64,000 bases of DNA from assembly GCF_030269645.1 (NCBI RefSeq), contig NZ_BSTR01000003.1, positions 248,001-312,000 on the forward strand, given 5' to 3'. The notes beneath the pieces were generated by a model. The model was not told where the DNA came from. It worked only from the letters and a program-made list of their open reading frames with translations, and searched no databases. Both the position numbers and the translations under genes were made by a program. Numbering within the stretch: the first letter of the stretch is position 1; each line of letters begins with the position of its first letter. Shown here piece by piece: positions 15,665 to 23,683 of this stretch. The DNA comes from Actinokineospora sp. NBRC 105648 (GTDB taxonomy: Bacteria; Actinomycetota; Actinomycetes; Mycobacteriales; Pseudonocardiaceae).

Positions 15665-17728
15665 TCAGTCCTGGTCGGCCAAGAGGCGTTTGACGACCTT
15701 GCCGGTGGCGTTGCGGGGGACCTTGCGCACGAAGAACACGTCGCGGGGGACGGAGAAGCGCTCCAGGTGCTCGTGGATGAAGTCCTGGACCGCGGTGGCG
15801 CCGAGGCGGGCGCCGGGCTTGAGCGCGAGGTAGGCGGCGAAGCGCTGGCCGAACTCCCGGTCCGGCACGCCGACCACCGCGGCGTCGGCGACCCCGTCCA
15901 GGCTCAGCAGGAGCTCCTCGACCGGGCGGGGGAAGACGTTCTCGCCACCGGAGACGATCATGTCGTCGTCGCGGCCGGAGACGAACAGCCTGCTGTCGGC
16001 GTCGAGGTAGCCGCGGTCGCCGGTGACCATCAGGTCGTCGTGCATCTCGTTGCTGGTGCCGTTGGTGTAGCCCTCGAACAGCATCTCGTTGCCCACGCAG
16101 ATGCGCCCGACCGCCCCCGGCGGCACCGGGTCGCCCTCGCCGTCGAGGATGCCGACCCGGGTGCCGACCGGGCAGCGGCCCGCGGTGGTCGGGGCGGCGC
16201 GCAGGTCGGCGGGGGTGGCGATGCTGGCCCAGGAGACCTCGGTGGAGCCGTAGAGGTTGTAGAGGATGTCGCCGTAGGCGTCCATGAACGCGGTGACCAG
16301 CGACCCGGGCAGCGCCGACCCGCTGGAGGCCACCACGCGCAGGCTCGAGGTGTCGTGGCGCTCGCGGACCCGGGCGGGCAGCGCCATGATCCGCTGCAGC
16401 ATCACCGGCACGGCGATCAGCGCGGTGCAGCGCCGCTCGGCGATGGCGGCGAGTGTCGCCTCGGCGTCGAAGCGGCGCTGCAGGACCAGGGTGGCGTGCA
16501 GCGGCATGCCCAGCTGCACCGCGGCCAGGCCCCAGGTGTGGAACAGCGGCGCGGCCACCAGGATCCGCTCGCCCGAGCGCAGCGGGATGCGGGAGAACAC
16601 CGACGTGGCGGCGCCCAGGCCGGAGGGGTTGCGCCTGCGGGCGCCCTTGGGGGTGCCGGTGGTGCCCGAGGTGAGCACGATGATCTTGCCGGGCGCGGCG
16701 GGCGGGCGCACCGGGGTGGGCCGGGCCGCGGCGATCACGCCGTCGACCGAGAGGGTGCCGGGGGCGGCGCTCCAGGTGGAGATCCAGCGCAGCGACGCGG
16801 GCAGGTGGTGGAACAGCGGGGCGAACTCGTCGTCGGCGAGCAGCACGATCGGGCGGTGCTGCTCGACCAGGTCGGCCAGCTGGTCGGCGGACAGGCCGGT
16901 GTTGAGCAGCAGCACGTCGGCGCCGAGCTTGCCGCAGGCGATGGTGGCCTCGACCAGGCCCGCGTGGTTGCGGCACATGACCGCGACCCGGCGCCCGTGC
17001 CGCACGCCGTACTCGGCGAGCCCGTTGGCCAGCCGGTCGGTGCGCCGGTCCACCTCCTCGAAGGTGAGCGTGCCGCGCTCGTCGACCAGCGCGAGCCCGG
17101 CGGGGACGCGCGCGGCGGCGGCGCGGTAGCCGCCGACCAGGGTGGCGCCCCAGCGGGCCAGCGCGCCGAGCTGGCGGGCCACCCGGTCCGGTCGCGCCGG
17201 GGACAGCACCCCCGCGCGGGCCAGGGTGCGCGCGACGGTGAGCGTCGACTGCCCGCGGGCGGCCTGGTCGATGCGGGTGGGCGACATGGTCAGGGCGCGG
17301 CCGGAGAGGTGGTGGTCGACGCGCACGAGGGCCTTGCGGATCCGCTTGCGCAGCCACGCCCCGGTGAGGGTGGTGCCCGCGGTGAGGTTCTCGGGCAGCG
17401 ACAGCACGACCTCGACCAGGGTGCGCCCGCCCGCGGCCGGGTCGAGCCGGATCGACAGGTGCCCGCCCGCCCAGGCCGGGCCGACCAGCACCAGGTGCTC
17501 GGCGGGCCGGTTCACCAGCACCTCGACCCGGTCGTGCACGGGGGTGCCGCGGCCGACGCAGAACCGGACCCGGTACTGGGCGTTGCGGCCCGCGCCCGCG
17601 CCGACCCGGTCGGCGGCGGCGATCTCCCTGGCGAAGCGCGGGTAGAGGGCGGGGTCGCCCAGCACCTCCCACACCCGGTCCGGCGCGTGGTCGAGGAGCT
17701 GCTCCACCTCGACGAGCTCGGTCGGCAT
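15665..17728 (-). CDS. SRPBCC domain fused to an acyl-CoA synthetase (AMP-binding)
   Basis: A 687-residue fusion. Residues 1-146 resemble the SRPBCC/START-like polyketide-cyclase fold (LLDHAPDRVWEVLGDPALYP at the start, then alternating strands). Residues about 206-687 are a complete ANL adenylating enzyme: TSGTTGTPKG at 353-362, NLYGSTEVSWASIA, LMVTGDRGYLD, GRDDDMIVSGGENVFP, and the catalytic lysine in PRNATGKVVKRLL. It should activate a carboxylic acid to its CoA thioester; the SRPBCC part may bind a hydrophobic substrate. A GGAGGACC ribosome site precedes the ATG. It lies downstream of, and in the same direction as, the lysine operon, but after a 445-base gap. A free acid from that pathway is a possible, unproven substrate. 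Confidence 0.85.
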   Translation of the reverse strand: MPTELVEVEQLLDHAPDRVWEVLGDPALYPRFAREIAAADRVGAGAGRNAQYRVRFCVGRGTPVHDRVEVLVNRPAEHLVLVGPAWAGGHLSIRLDPAAGGRTLVEVVLSLPENLTAGTTLTGAWLRKRIRKALVRVDHHLSGRALTMSPTRIDQAARGQSTLTVARTLARAGVLSPARPDRVARQLGALARWGATLVGGYRAAAARVPAGLALVDERGTLTFEEVDRRTDRLANGLAEYGVRHGRRVAVMCRNHAGLVEATIACGKLGADVLLLNTGLSADQLADLVEQHRPIVLLADDEFAPLFHHLPASLRWISTWSAAPGTLSVDGVIAAARPTPVRPPAAPGKIIVLTSGTTGTPKGARRRNPSGLGAATSVFSRIPLRSGERILVAAPLFHTWGLAAVQLGMPLHATLVLQRRFDAEATLAAIAERRCTALIAVPVMLQRIMALPARVRERHDTSSLRVVASSGSALPGSLVTAFMDAYGDILYNLYGSTEVSWASIATPADLRAAPTTAGRCPVGTRVGILDGEGDPVPPGAVGRICVGNEMLFEGYTNGTSNEMHDDLMVTGDRGYLDADSRLFVSGRDDDMIVSGGENVFPRPVEELLLSLDGVADAAVVGVPDREFGQRFAAYLALKPGARLGATAVQDFIHEHLERFSVPRDVFFVRKVPRNATGKVVKRLLADQD

Positions 17729-18173
17729 GGTCCTCCGTCATCGGTGCGGTGGGCGGGGCCGCGATCAGGGGTTGGTTTGGCTTGTTATCAGCGAATCGCC
17801 GGCGGGGGCAAGCACGGATACCGCCGATCGGAGCAATCGCGGTGAAGATCACTCACTCGGCGCAGTGGGTCAACCCGTCTGCGCCGTTCGGGGTATCACC
17901 ATCGTGTCATTACATCGTGACCGGTCGGTATCGGGCCGGTGTCCGAGCCGACGGGTCACCACACGCCGAGCGCGGCGACCTGGACGGCGCCCGCGAGGTC
18001 GGCGCCCAACCGGGCGAGCGGACGAGTGGCGCGCGGCCGTCAGCGAGGGAGACCAGCTCGCGCATCCGCGACAGCGGCAGCTCACGGCGGACCTGGGCGG
18101 CCGGATGCACCTGGTGCCGGTGCGGCACGAATCACAGCCGGCAGACGGTGTGCGAGCCCCGGCCGGGGCCGGG
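17729..18173. other. 445-base gap between kal and the fused CoA ligase
   Basis: No supportable gene. On the minus strand a frame from 18128 to 17910 contains a leucine-rich stretch (RRELPLSRMRELVSLADGRA) but no clear start or family match. Closer to the ligase gene the sequence is less GC-rich; on the minus strand TTGCCC followed after 16 bases by GATAAC (about 17785-17812) could be a promoter for the ligase. The gap suggests the ligase has its own promoter rather than sharing the kam operon transcript. Confidence 0.35.
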
Positions 18174-18557
18174 TCAGCCGGGGACGACGACGGTGCCCTT
18201 GGCGGTGGTGACCACGACCGGCGGGTCGAGCACGTCGGCGGCCGAGGGGCCTCGGTCGGGGGCGGCGCGGCAGGTGACCCTGGCCTCGAACTCGATGCCG
18301 CGCGAGCGGGTGCCGACGCGGACCAGGGTGGCGGTGGCCTCGATCATGTCGCCCGCCTGGACCGGGGCCAGGAACTCCACGGAGGAGTACCCGGCGAAGA
18401 GGCCCTCGTCGCCGTCGGTGCGCACGCACAGCTCGGTGGCGACGTCGCCGAACAGGCCGAGGCTGTAGGCGCCGTCGACCAGGTTGCCGCCGTAGTGGGC
18501 GTGCGAGTGCGCGACGTAGTGGCGGTGGGTGACCGAGGTGCCCACGGTGGCGCTCAT
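18174..18557 (-). CDS. kal: 3-aminobutyryl-CoA ammonia lyase (hot-dog fold)
   Basis: A 127-residue single hot-dog protein. Kal removes ammonia from L-3-aminobutyryl-CoA to give crotonyl-CoA in lysine fermentation. Seen: [20 protein letters not shown], the conserved catalytic helix region of the family, then [20 protein letters not shown] and [16 protein letters not shown]. Length and motif order agree with Kal from lysine fermenters. The ATG overlaps the kamE stop by four bases (18554-18557), so it is the last of five coupled genes. Its normal substrate is made by Kce, which is not encoded nearby; another beta-amino-acyl-CoA could be the real substrate. Confidence 0.85.
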   Translation of the reverse strand: MSATVGTSVTHRHYVAHSHAHYGGNLVDGAYSLGLFGDVATELCVRTDGDEGLFAGYSSVEFLAPVQAGDMIEATATLVRVGTRSRGIEFEARVTCRAAPDRGPSAADVLDPPVVVTTAKGTVVVPG

Positions 18558-19390
18558 GCTCGGACCGTCTCCTTCTTCTTCGCCGCTGTGGTCTTGGGGG
18601 CCTTCGGGGCCTTGCCCGCCGAGGACGTGCCAGGGGCGTCGGGTGCGGTGGGGACGTGCTTCTGGGCGACGGCGTGGGCGAGGTAGCTGGCGACCTCGCC
18701 GGGTGTGGTGCCGCGGCTGAACACGCGGTCCACGCCCAGCTCCCCCGCCATCCGGGGGTCGAAGCGGGGGCCGCCCGCGATGAGCAGCGGGCGCCGCTCC
18801 CCCATCGCCTCGCGGAAGGCCGCCGACATCTCCTGGGTGTTGAGGATGTGGGCGTCGCGCTGGGTCACCACCTGGGAGACCAGCACGGCGTCGGCCTTCT
18901 CCGCGCGCGCGCGTTTGACCAGGTCGGGCACGGCGACCTGGGCGCCGAGGTTCACCACCCGCAGTTCCCGGTAGTACTCCAGGCCCTTCTCGCCCGCGAA
19001 GCCCTTGATGTTGAGGATGGCGTCGATGCCCACGGTGTGCGCGTCGGTGCCGATGCACGCCCCGACCACGACGAGCTTGCGCCGCAGCAGCCGCTTGAGG
19101 GCGGTGTTGACCTCGCCCGGGGGCAGCAGCGGGTACTCGCGCTCGACGACCACGACCTCGGCCATGTCAACGATGTGGGTGACCGAGCCGTAGACGACGA
19201 AGAAGGTGAAGTCCGGGCCGATGGGGTTGGCGTGCACGACCATGGCCGGGTCGATGCCCATCTTGTTCGCCAGCAGCAGCGCGGCGCCCTCGGCGCGCGG
19301 GCCGTGCGCGACGGGCAGGGTGAAGGACACCTGGACCATGCCGTCGCCGCTGGTGTCGCCGTAGGGGCGGACGTGCCGCTTCTCGGTCAT
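18554..19390 (-). CDS. kamE: Lysine 5,6-aminomutase beta subunit
   Basis: A 278-residue B12-binding subunit. With KamD it moves the epsilon-amino group of beta-lysine (or D-lysine) to C5 using adenosylcobalamin and PLP. Seen: the base-off cobalamin motif GTDAHTVG with cobalt ligand His118, and Lys129 in LNIKGFAG, eleven residues later, matching the PLP Schiff-base lysine of the clostridial enzyme (His133/Lys144). The C-terminus carries a Lys/Ala/Pro-rich tail ([13 protein letters not shown]) not needed for the fold. It overlaps kamD and kal by four bases on each side. Confidence 0.95.
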   Translation of the reverse strand: MTEKRHVRPYGDTSGDGMVQVSFTLPVAHGPRAEGAALLLANKMGIDPAMVVHANPIGPDFTFFVVYGSVTHIVDMAEVVVVEREYPLLPPGEVNTALKRLLRRKLVVVGACIGTDAHTVGIDAILNIKGFAGEKGLEYYRELRVVNLGAQVAVPDLVKRARAEKADAVLVSQVVTQRDAHILNTQEMSAAFREAMGERRPLLIAGGPRFDPRMAGELGVDRVFSRGTTPGEVASYLAHAVAQKHVPTAPDAPGTSSAGKAPKAPKTTAAKKKETVRA

Positions 19391-20961
19391 TTCTCCGCTC
19401 CCTCGTCGAGCAGGTCACTGGCGGGGTTGAGGTAGCCCGCGGCCTTGGCGACCACGCCGTCGGCGCCGCGGCCCTGGTCGGCGGGGCGCTTCATCAACCC
19501 GAAGGTGCCCCGGGCGATGGCGTCGAGCAGGCCGTCGTCGACGATGCGGCCGAGCAGGTCGACGGCCTCGCCGAGGACCTGGTGGGCGCGTTTGACGATC
19601 AACCCGTCGGGGGCGGGCCGGAAGTCCTCGGCCAGGCCGCCCGCGGCGTCGAGCACGTAGCGGACGTTGGCCAGGGCCAGGTCGCGGTCGGACAGGAACG
19701 GGGTCACCACGGCCTCGGTCATCATCCCGACCAGCAGGATCGACTGGCCGGTGAGCACCCCGGCGAGGTTGAAGAACCCGTCGAGCAGGTAGCCGTTGAA
19801 CACGTCGCCGGTCATGTGCTTGGTCGGCGGCATCCACTTGAGCGGCGCGTCCGGGAACAGCTCGCGGGCCAGCAGGGCGTGCGCGAGCTCCAGCCGGAAC
19901 GAGTCGGGCACCCTCGGGTTGATCTCGAAGGCGTGGCCCAGGCCGAGCAGCGGGTCGGGCAGCCCGGCCTCGTGCGCGAAGTGCTCGTTGAGCAGCTGGG
20001 ACACGGTGACGGTGTGCGCGGCGTCGACGGCGTCGGCAGTGGTGAGGTAGTTGTCCTCGCCGGTGTTGATGATGATCCCGGCGCGGGCGTGCACCTGGCG
20101 GGAGAACCGCTGGTCGACGAAGGTGCGGATCGGGTTGATGTCGCGGAAGAGGATCCCGTACATCGAGTCGTTGAGCATCATGTCCAGCCGCTGCAGCCCG
20201 GCGAGCACGGCGATCTCGGGCATGCACAGGCCGGAGGCGTAGTTGGTGACCCGCACGTAGCGGCCGACCTCCTTGGACACCTCGTCCATGGCCGCCCGCA
20301 TGATCCGGAAGTTCTCCTGGGTGGCGTAGGTGCCCGCGAACCCGTGGTGGGTGGCGCCCTCGGGCACGTAGTCGATCAGCGACTGCCCGGTGGAGCGGAT
20401 CACCGCGATGATGTCGGCGCCGGCGCGGGCGGCGTTGGCGGCCTGGACCACGTCCTCGTCGATGTCGCCGGTGGCCACGATGAGGTAGATCCACGGGCGC
20501 CGCGGCGGGTCGCCGAGCCGGGCGACGAGCTTGTCGCGCTGGGCGCGGTTGCGGTCGACGGTGCGCAGGCCCTTGGCGACGGCGGCGCGCGCGGCCTTGG
20601 CGGCCCGGACGGCGTCGCGACCGGTGGGCAACGTGTACCGGACCTGCCCGGCGGCGGTGGCCTCGGCCAGTTCGGTGAGCGAACCCAGGTCGTGCTCGCG
20701 CAGGGCGTGGAACACCGGCAGCGACACCCCGTGCTCGAGGCCGCAGTGCTCGACGACGGCGTCGACCACCCGGTTGACCCAGGGGACGTCGCCCGCGCGG
20801 TGGGTGCTGTCGGCGCCGGTGATCCCGGCCAGCCGCAGGGTCGCGCGCTCGACCGAGACGGTGGTGTGCGAGCGGGCGATCTCGACCACCGGGGCGGCGG
20901 CCGCGGCCGCCAGCCGCCGGGCGGTGGCCACGACCTCGGGGTCCAGGTCAAGCAGGGCCAT
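19387..20961 (-). CDS. kamD: Lysine 5,6-aminomutase alpha subunit
   Basis: A 524-residue TIM-barrel subunit, close to the usual length (about 520). It supplies the substrate and PLP-phosphate pocket for the KamDE reaction from L-beta-lysine to 3,5-diaminohexanoate. Characteristic stretches are GADIIAVIRSTGQSLIDYVP, GFAGTYATQENFRIMRAAMD, RVTNYASGLCMPEIAVLAGL and LKWMPPTKHMTGDVF. The ATG at 20961 lies inside the end of the amidohydrolase gene (14-base overlap), and the stop overlaps kamE, so translation is coupled through the operon. Confidence 0.95.
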   Translation of the reverse strand: MALLDLDPEVVATARRLAAAAAAPVVEIARSHTTVSVERATLRLAGITGADSTHRAGDVPWVNRVVDAVVEHCGLEHGVSLPVFHALREHDLGSLTELAEATAAGQVRYTLPTGRDAVRAAKAARAAVAKGLRTVDRNRAQRDKLVARLGDPPRRPWIYLIVATGDIDEDVVQAANAARAGADIIAVIRSTGQSLIDYVPEGATHHGFAGTYATQENFRIMRAAMDEVSKEVGRYVRVTNYASGLCMPEIAVLAGLQRLDMMLNDSMYGILFRDINPIRTFVDQRFSRQVHARAGIIINTGEDNYLTTADAVDAAHTVTVSQLLNEHFAHEAGLPDPLLGLGHAFEINPRVPDSFRLELAHALLARELFPDAPLKWMPPTKHMTGDVFNGYLLDGFFNLAGVLTGQSILLVGMMTEAVVTPFLSDRDLALANVRYVLDAAGGLAEDFRPAPDGLIVKRAHQVLGEAVDLLGRIVDDGLLDAIARGTFGLMKRPADQGRGADGVVAKAAGYLNPASDLLDEGAEK

Positions 20962-22564
20962 CGGGGCTCCCTTCGCCGCGGTCGAAGATCGTGCGACCGC
21001 GCAGCACGGTGCGCAGGCAGGTGGGCGAGTCGGCGCCGGTGTCCAGCGGCGGCAGGCCGGGGACGCGGGACCGCGGGTCGGTCGACCAGCGCTGCACCCG
21101 GCTGTCCGGCGCCGCGACGACCAGCTCGGGGGCGTCCCACACCGCGAAGGTGGCGGGGGCGCCGGGCACGAGGGTGCCGGTGAGGCCATCGTCGACCCCG
21201 CCCGCGCGCCAGCCGCCGCGGGTGTGCGCGGTGAACGCCGCCCGTGGGGACAGGCCCGAACCCTCGGTGCGGTGGTGCACCGCGGCGCGCACGGTGGCCC
21301 ACGGGTCGACCCTGGTGACCGGGGCGTCGGAGCCCAGCGCGAGCACGACCCCGGCGGCGGCGAGGCGGGCGAACGGGTTGAGCGCGACGCCGCGCCCGGG
21401 TCCGAGGCGGTCGACGTACATGCCGTCGGGGCCGCCCCAGGCGGCGTCGAACAGCGGCTGCACGGAGGCGACCACACCCCACTGGCCGAGCCGGTCGGCC
21501 TGCTCGGGGGTGACCATCTCCAGGTGTTCCAGGCGGTGGCGGGCGCCGGCGAGCGCGGGCCGCCCGAGGTCCGCCTCGGCCAGGGCGAACGCCTCGACCA
21601 CCTCGGTGACCGCGGCGTCGCCGATGACGTGGAAGCCGGCTTGCAGACCCGCCCGCGTGCAGGTGATCAGGTGCTCGGCGATCTGGCGCGCGTCGAGGTA
21701 GAGCGCGCCGCTGGTGTCGGCGTCGGCGTAGGGCGCGCACAGCGCCGCGGTCCGCGAGCCGAGGGCGCCGTCGACGAACAGGTCCCCGGCCAGGCCGCGG
21801 ACGCGGTGGCGGGCGGCGAGGTCGGCGGTGCCGCGCTCGCCCCAGTAGCCGACGACCTCGGGCAGATCGCCGCCCGCGCGGGCGAGCAGGTCGGCGAGGT
21901 CGTCGGCGCCGGAGATGTCGGGGCCCGCGCACTCGTGCACGCAGGCGATGCCCATCGACGCGGCGTGCCGCAGGAACTCGTGCTGGGCCTGGGCGCGCTG
22001 GGCGGGGGTGATCGCGTCCTGGGCGGCGCGGCGGACGCGGTGGTGGGCGTCCTTGGTGAGCGGGCCGTCGGCGCTGAAGCCGTCGGCGTCGCGGGTGCCG
22101 GGGGCGCGGTCGAGCAGGGCGGTGGACACCAGCGCGGAGTGCACGTCGACCCGGGAGAGGTAGACCGCGGCGCCCTCGGCGGCGGCGTCGACCTCGGCGC
22201 GGGTCGGCGGTCGGCGCTCGGGCCAGGCGGTCTCGTCCCAGCCGTGGCCCCACACCAGGCCGTGGCCGGTGCCGCGCACATGCTCGGTCAGCGCGGTCAG
22301 GCACTCGGCCAGCGAGGCCGTGGTGGTGAGGTCGAGGCCGGTGCGCAGCAGGCCCGCGGAGGTGGCGTGCACGTGGGCGTCGACGAACGCGGGCGCGACG
22401 AACGCGCCGTCGAGCTCGACGACCTCGTCGGCGCCCTCGTGCAGGGCGCGGCCGGCGGAGTCCTGGCCCAGCCACACGACGACGCCGTCCTGCACGGCCA
22501 AGGCGGTGGCGTGGGGGTCGGCCGGGGAGTGGACGCGGCCGCCGATCAGCAGAGTGGTGCTCAC
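20948..22564 (-). CDS. YtcJ-like metal-dependent amidohydrolase inside the kam operon
   Basis: A 538-residue amidohydrolase from GTG at 22564. The N-terminal composite beta sandwich is followed by the metal motif VDAHVHATSAG, later HVIGDAAV, HRLEHLEM and the C-terminal barrel aspartate in LALGSDAPVTRVDPW, all typical of the YtcJ branch, whose members hydrolyse N-acyl or formamide bonds. It overlaps kdd by four bases and kamD by fourteen, so it is a fixed part of the operon. No step of the known lysine pathway needs an amidohydrolase; it might open a lactam or remove an acyl group from a diamino acid. That role is inference. Confidence 0.88.
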   Translation of the reverse strand: MSTTLLIGGRVHSPADPHATALAVQDGVVVWLGQDSAGRALHEGADEVVELDGAFVAPAFVDAHVHATSAGLLRTGLDLTTTASLAECLTALTEHVRGTGHGLVWGHGWDETAWPERRPPTRAEVDAAAEGAAVYLSRVDVHSALVSTALLDRAPGTRDADGFSADGPLTKDAHHRVRRAAQDAITPAQRAQAQHEFLRHAASMGIACVHECAGPDISGADDLADLLARAGGDLPEVVGYWGERGTADLAARHRVRGLAGDLFVDGALGSRTAALCAPYADADTSGALYLDARQIAEHLITCTRAGLQAGFHVIGDAAVTEVVEAFALAEADLGRPALAGARHRLEHLEMVTPEQADRLGQWGVVASVQPLFDAAWGGPDGMYVDRLGPGRGVALNPFARLAAAGVVLALGSDAPVTRVDPWATVRAAVHHRTEGSGLSPRAAFTAHTRGGWRAGGVDDGLTGTLVPGAPATFAVWDAPELVVAAPDSRVQRWSTDPRSRVPGLPPLDTGADSPTCLRTVLRGRTIFDRGEGSPDGPA

Positions 22565-23601
22565 GGGGCCTGAGTCTCGCGGGCGGTGAACAGCGCGCGC
22601 ACCCCGGGCTCGGCGCGCAGCAGGTCGAGCGCGAACGCTGCGTGGCCGGGGACGTAGCCGTTGCCCACGAGCATCCGCACGTCGGCGGCCAGGCCCTCGG
22701 CGCCGAGGGCGGCGGCGGGGAACGAGGTGGCCATGGAGAAGAACACGACGGTGCCGCCGTCGGCGGTGGCCAGGATCGCGCCGTGCTCGCAGCCCGGCAC
22801 GTCCACGCAGACCACGGTCACGTCGACGGGCTTGCCCACCGCGGCGGCGACGGCCACCGGGTCGCGGGCGTCGGCGAGCACGACCTCGTCGGCCAGCCCG
22901 GCCGCGCGCACCGCGGCGGCCTCGGCCACGGTGGGCACCAGCGCGACGACCCGGGTGGCGCCCGCGCGGCGGGCGGCTGCCAGGGACAGCGACCCGGACT
23001 TGCCGCCCCCGCCGAGCACGCACACCGACGCCCCCTGGCCCGTCTCGCGGACCACCCGGTCGGTGAGCGCGGGGGCGCCGCAGACGTCGAGGACCGACAG
23101 CGCCAGCGCGTCCGGCAGGTCCGCGGGCAGCACGGCGGCGATCGAGCGCCCGAACAGCACCGCGGTCCCGGCGCAGGGCACCTGCTCGCCCTCGCCGTCC
23201 CAGTCGGCCAGGCCGTCGGTGATCCGCAGCGGGGTCAGGGTGAGCGAGACCAGGGTGGCGATCCGATCGCCCACCGCCAGGCCCAGCGGCGAGTCGGGGC
23301 CGACGGCGCGCACGGTGCCCAGCAGCATCCCGCCGGACCCGGTGACCGGGTTCTGCATCTTGCCGCGCTCGTCGACGATCGCCAGCACCGCCGCGCGCAC
23401 GGCCGCGCCGCTGCCGTGCTGCTCGCGCAGCTGCCGGTAGGACGCGGCGTCGAGGTTGAGCCGCTCGACGTCGACCACGACCTCGTCGGCGTAGGGCCGG
23501 GGGTCGGGGTCGAGGCGGTGCGCCTGCTGGGGCAGCACCCCGGGCGGGTCGAGCACCCGGTGCAGCCCGAACGGCGACGCGGCCTGAGAACCCTCGGTCA
23601 C
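22561..23601 (-). CDS. kdd: L-erythro-3,5-diaminohexanoate dehydrogenase
   Basis: A 346-residue NAD(P)-linked enzyme that oxidatively deaminates 3,5-diaminohexanoate to 5-amino-3-oxohexanoate. Seen: HRVLDPPGVLPQQAHRLDPD at the start, VDVERLNLDAASYRQL, NPVTGSGGMLLGTV, and a Rossmann loop VCVLGGGGKSGSLSLAAARR, then FFSMATSFPAAALG. These match Kdd in order and length. It is the first gene of the minus-strand operon and diverges from kamA across 82 bases that hold the shared control region. Confidence 0.92.
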   Translation of the reverse strand: MTEGSQAASPFGLHRVLDPPGVLPQQAHRLDPDPRPYADEVVVDVERLNLDAASYRQLREQHGSGAAVRAAVLAIVDERGKMQNPVTGSGGMLLGTVRAVGPDSPLGLAVGDRIATLVSLTLTPLRITDGLADWDGEGEQVPCAGTAVLFGRSIAAVLPADLPDALALSVLDVCGAPALTDRVVRETGQGASVCVLGGGGKSGSLSLAAARRAGATRVVALVPTVAEAAAVRAAGLADEVVLADARDPVAVAAAVGKPVDVTVVCVDVPGCEHGAILATADGGTVVFFSMATSFPAAALGAEGLAADVRMLVGNGYVPGHAAFALDLLRAEPGVRALFTARETQAP

Positions 23602-23683
23602 TCCAGTGCCCTTCAGTAAGTTTTACGGCTAGCGTGTGCTCTGGCAGCATATCTTTACGCCACCCTAGCGGCTAGGAGTACAA
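23602..23683. promoter_or_regulatory. Divergent kdd/kamA control region with palindrome and repeated motif
   Basis: This 82-base gap must hold promoters for both lysine-pathway transcripts. It contains a perfect 13-base palindrome CCTAGCGGCTAGG (23664-23676) that overlaps the kamA ribosome site, and the motif TTTACG at 23622-23627 and 23654-23659, each followed by CTAGC. The arrangement suggests a regulator binding at two spots; its gene is not adjacent. There is no room for a cobalamin or lysine riboswitch. Confidence 0.5.

Noticed and set aside
17910-18128. 72-codon minus-strand frame in the kal-ligase gap
   Set aside because: No ribosome site, no family match, and coding bias no better than the other frames of the gap.
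23602-23683. Cobalamin or lysine riboswitch for the kam genes
   Set aside because: The divergent gap is only 82 bases and contains no B12 box or lysine-riboswitch core.
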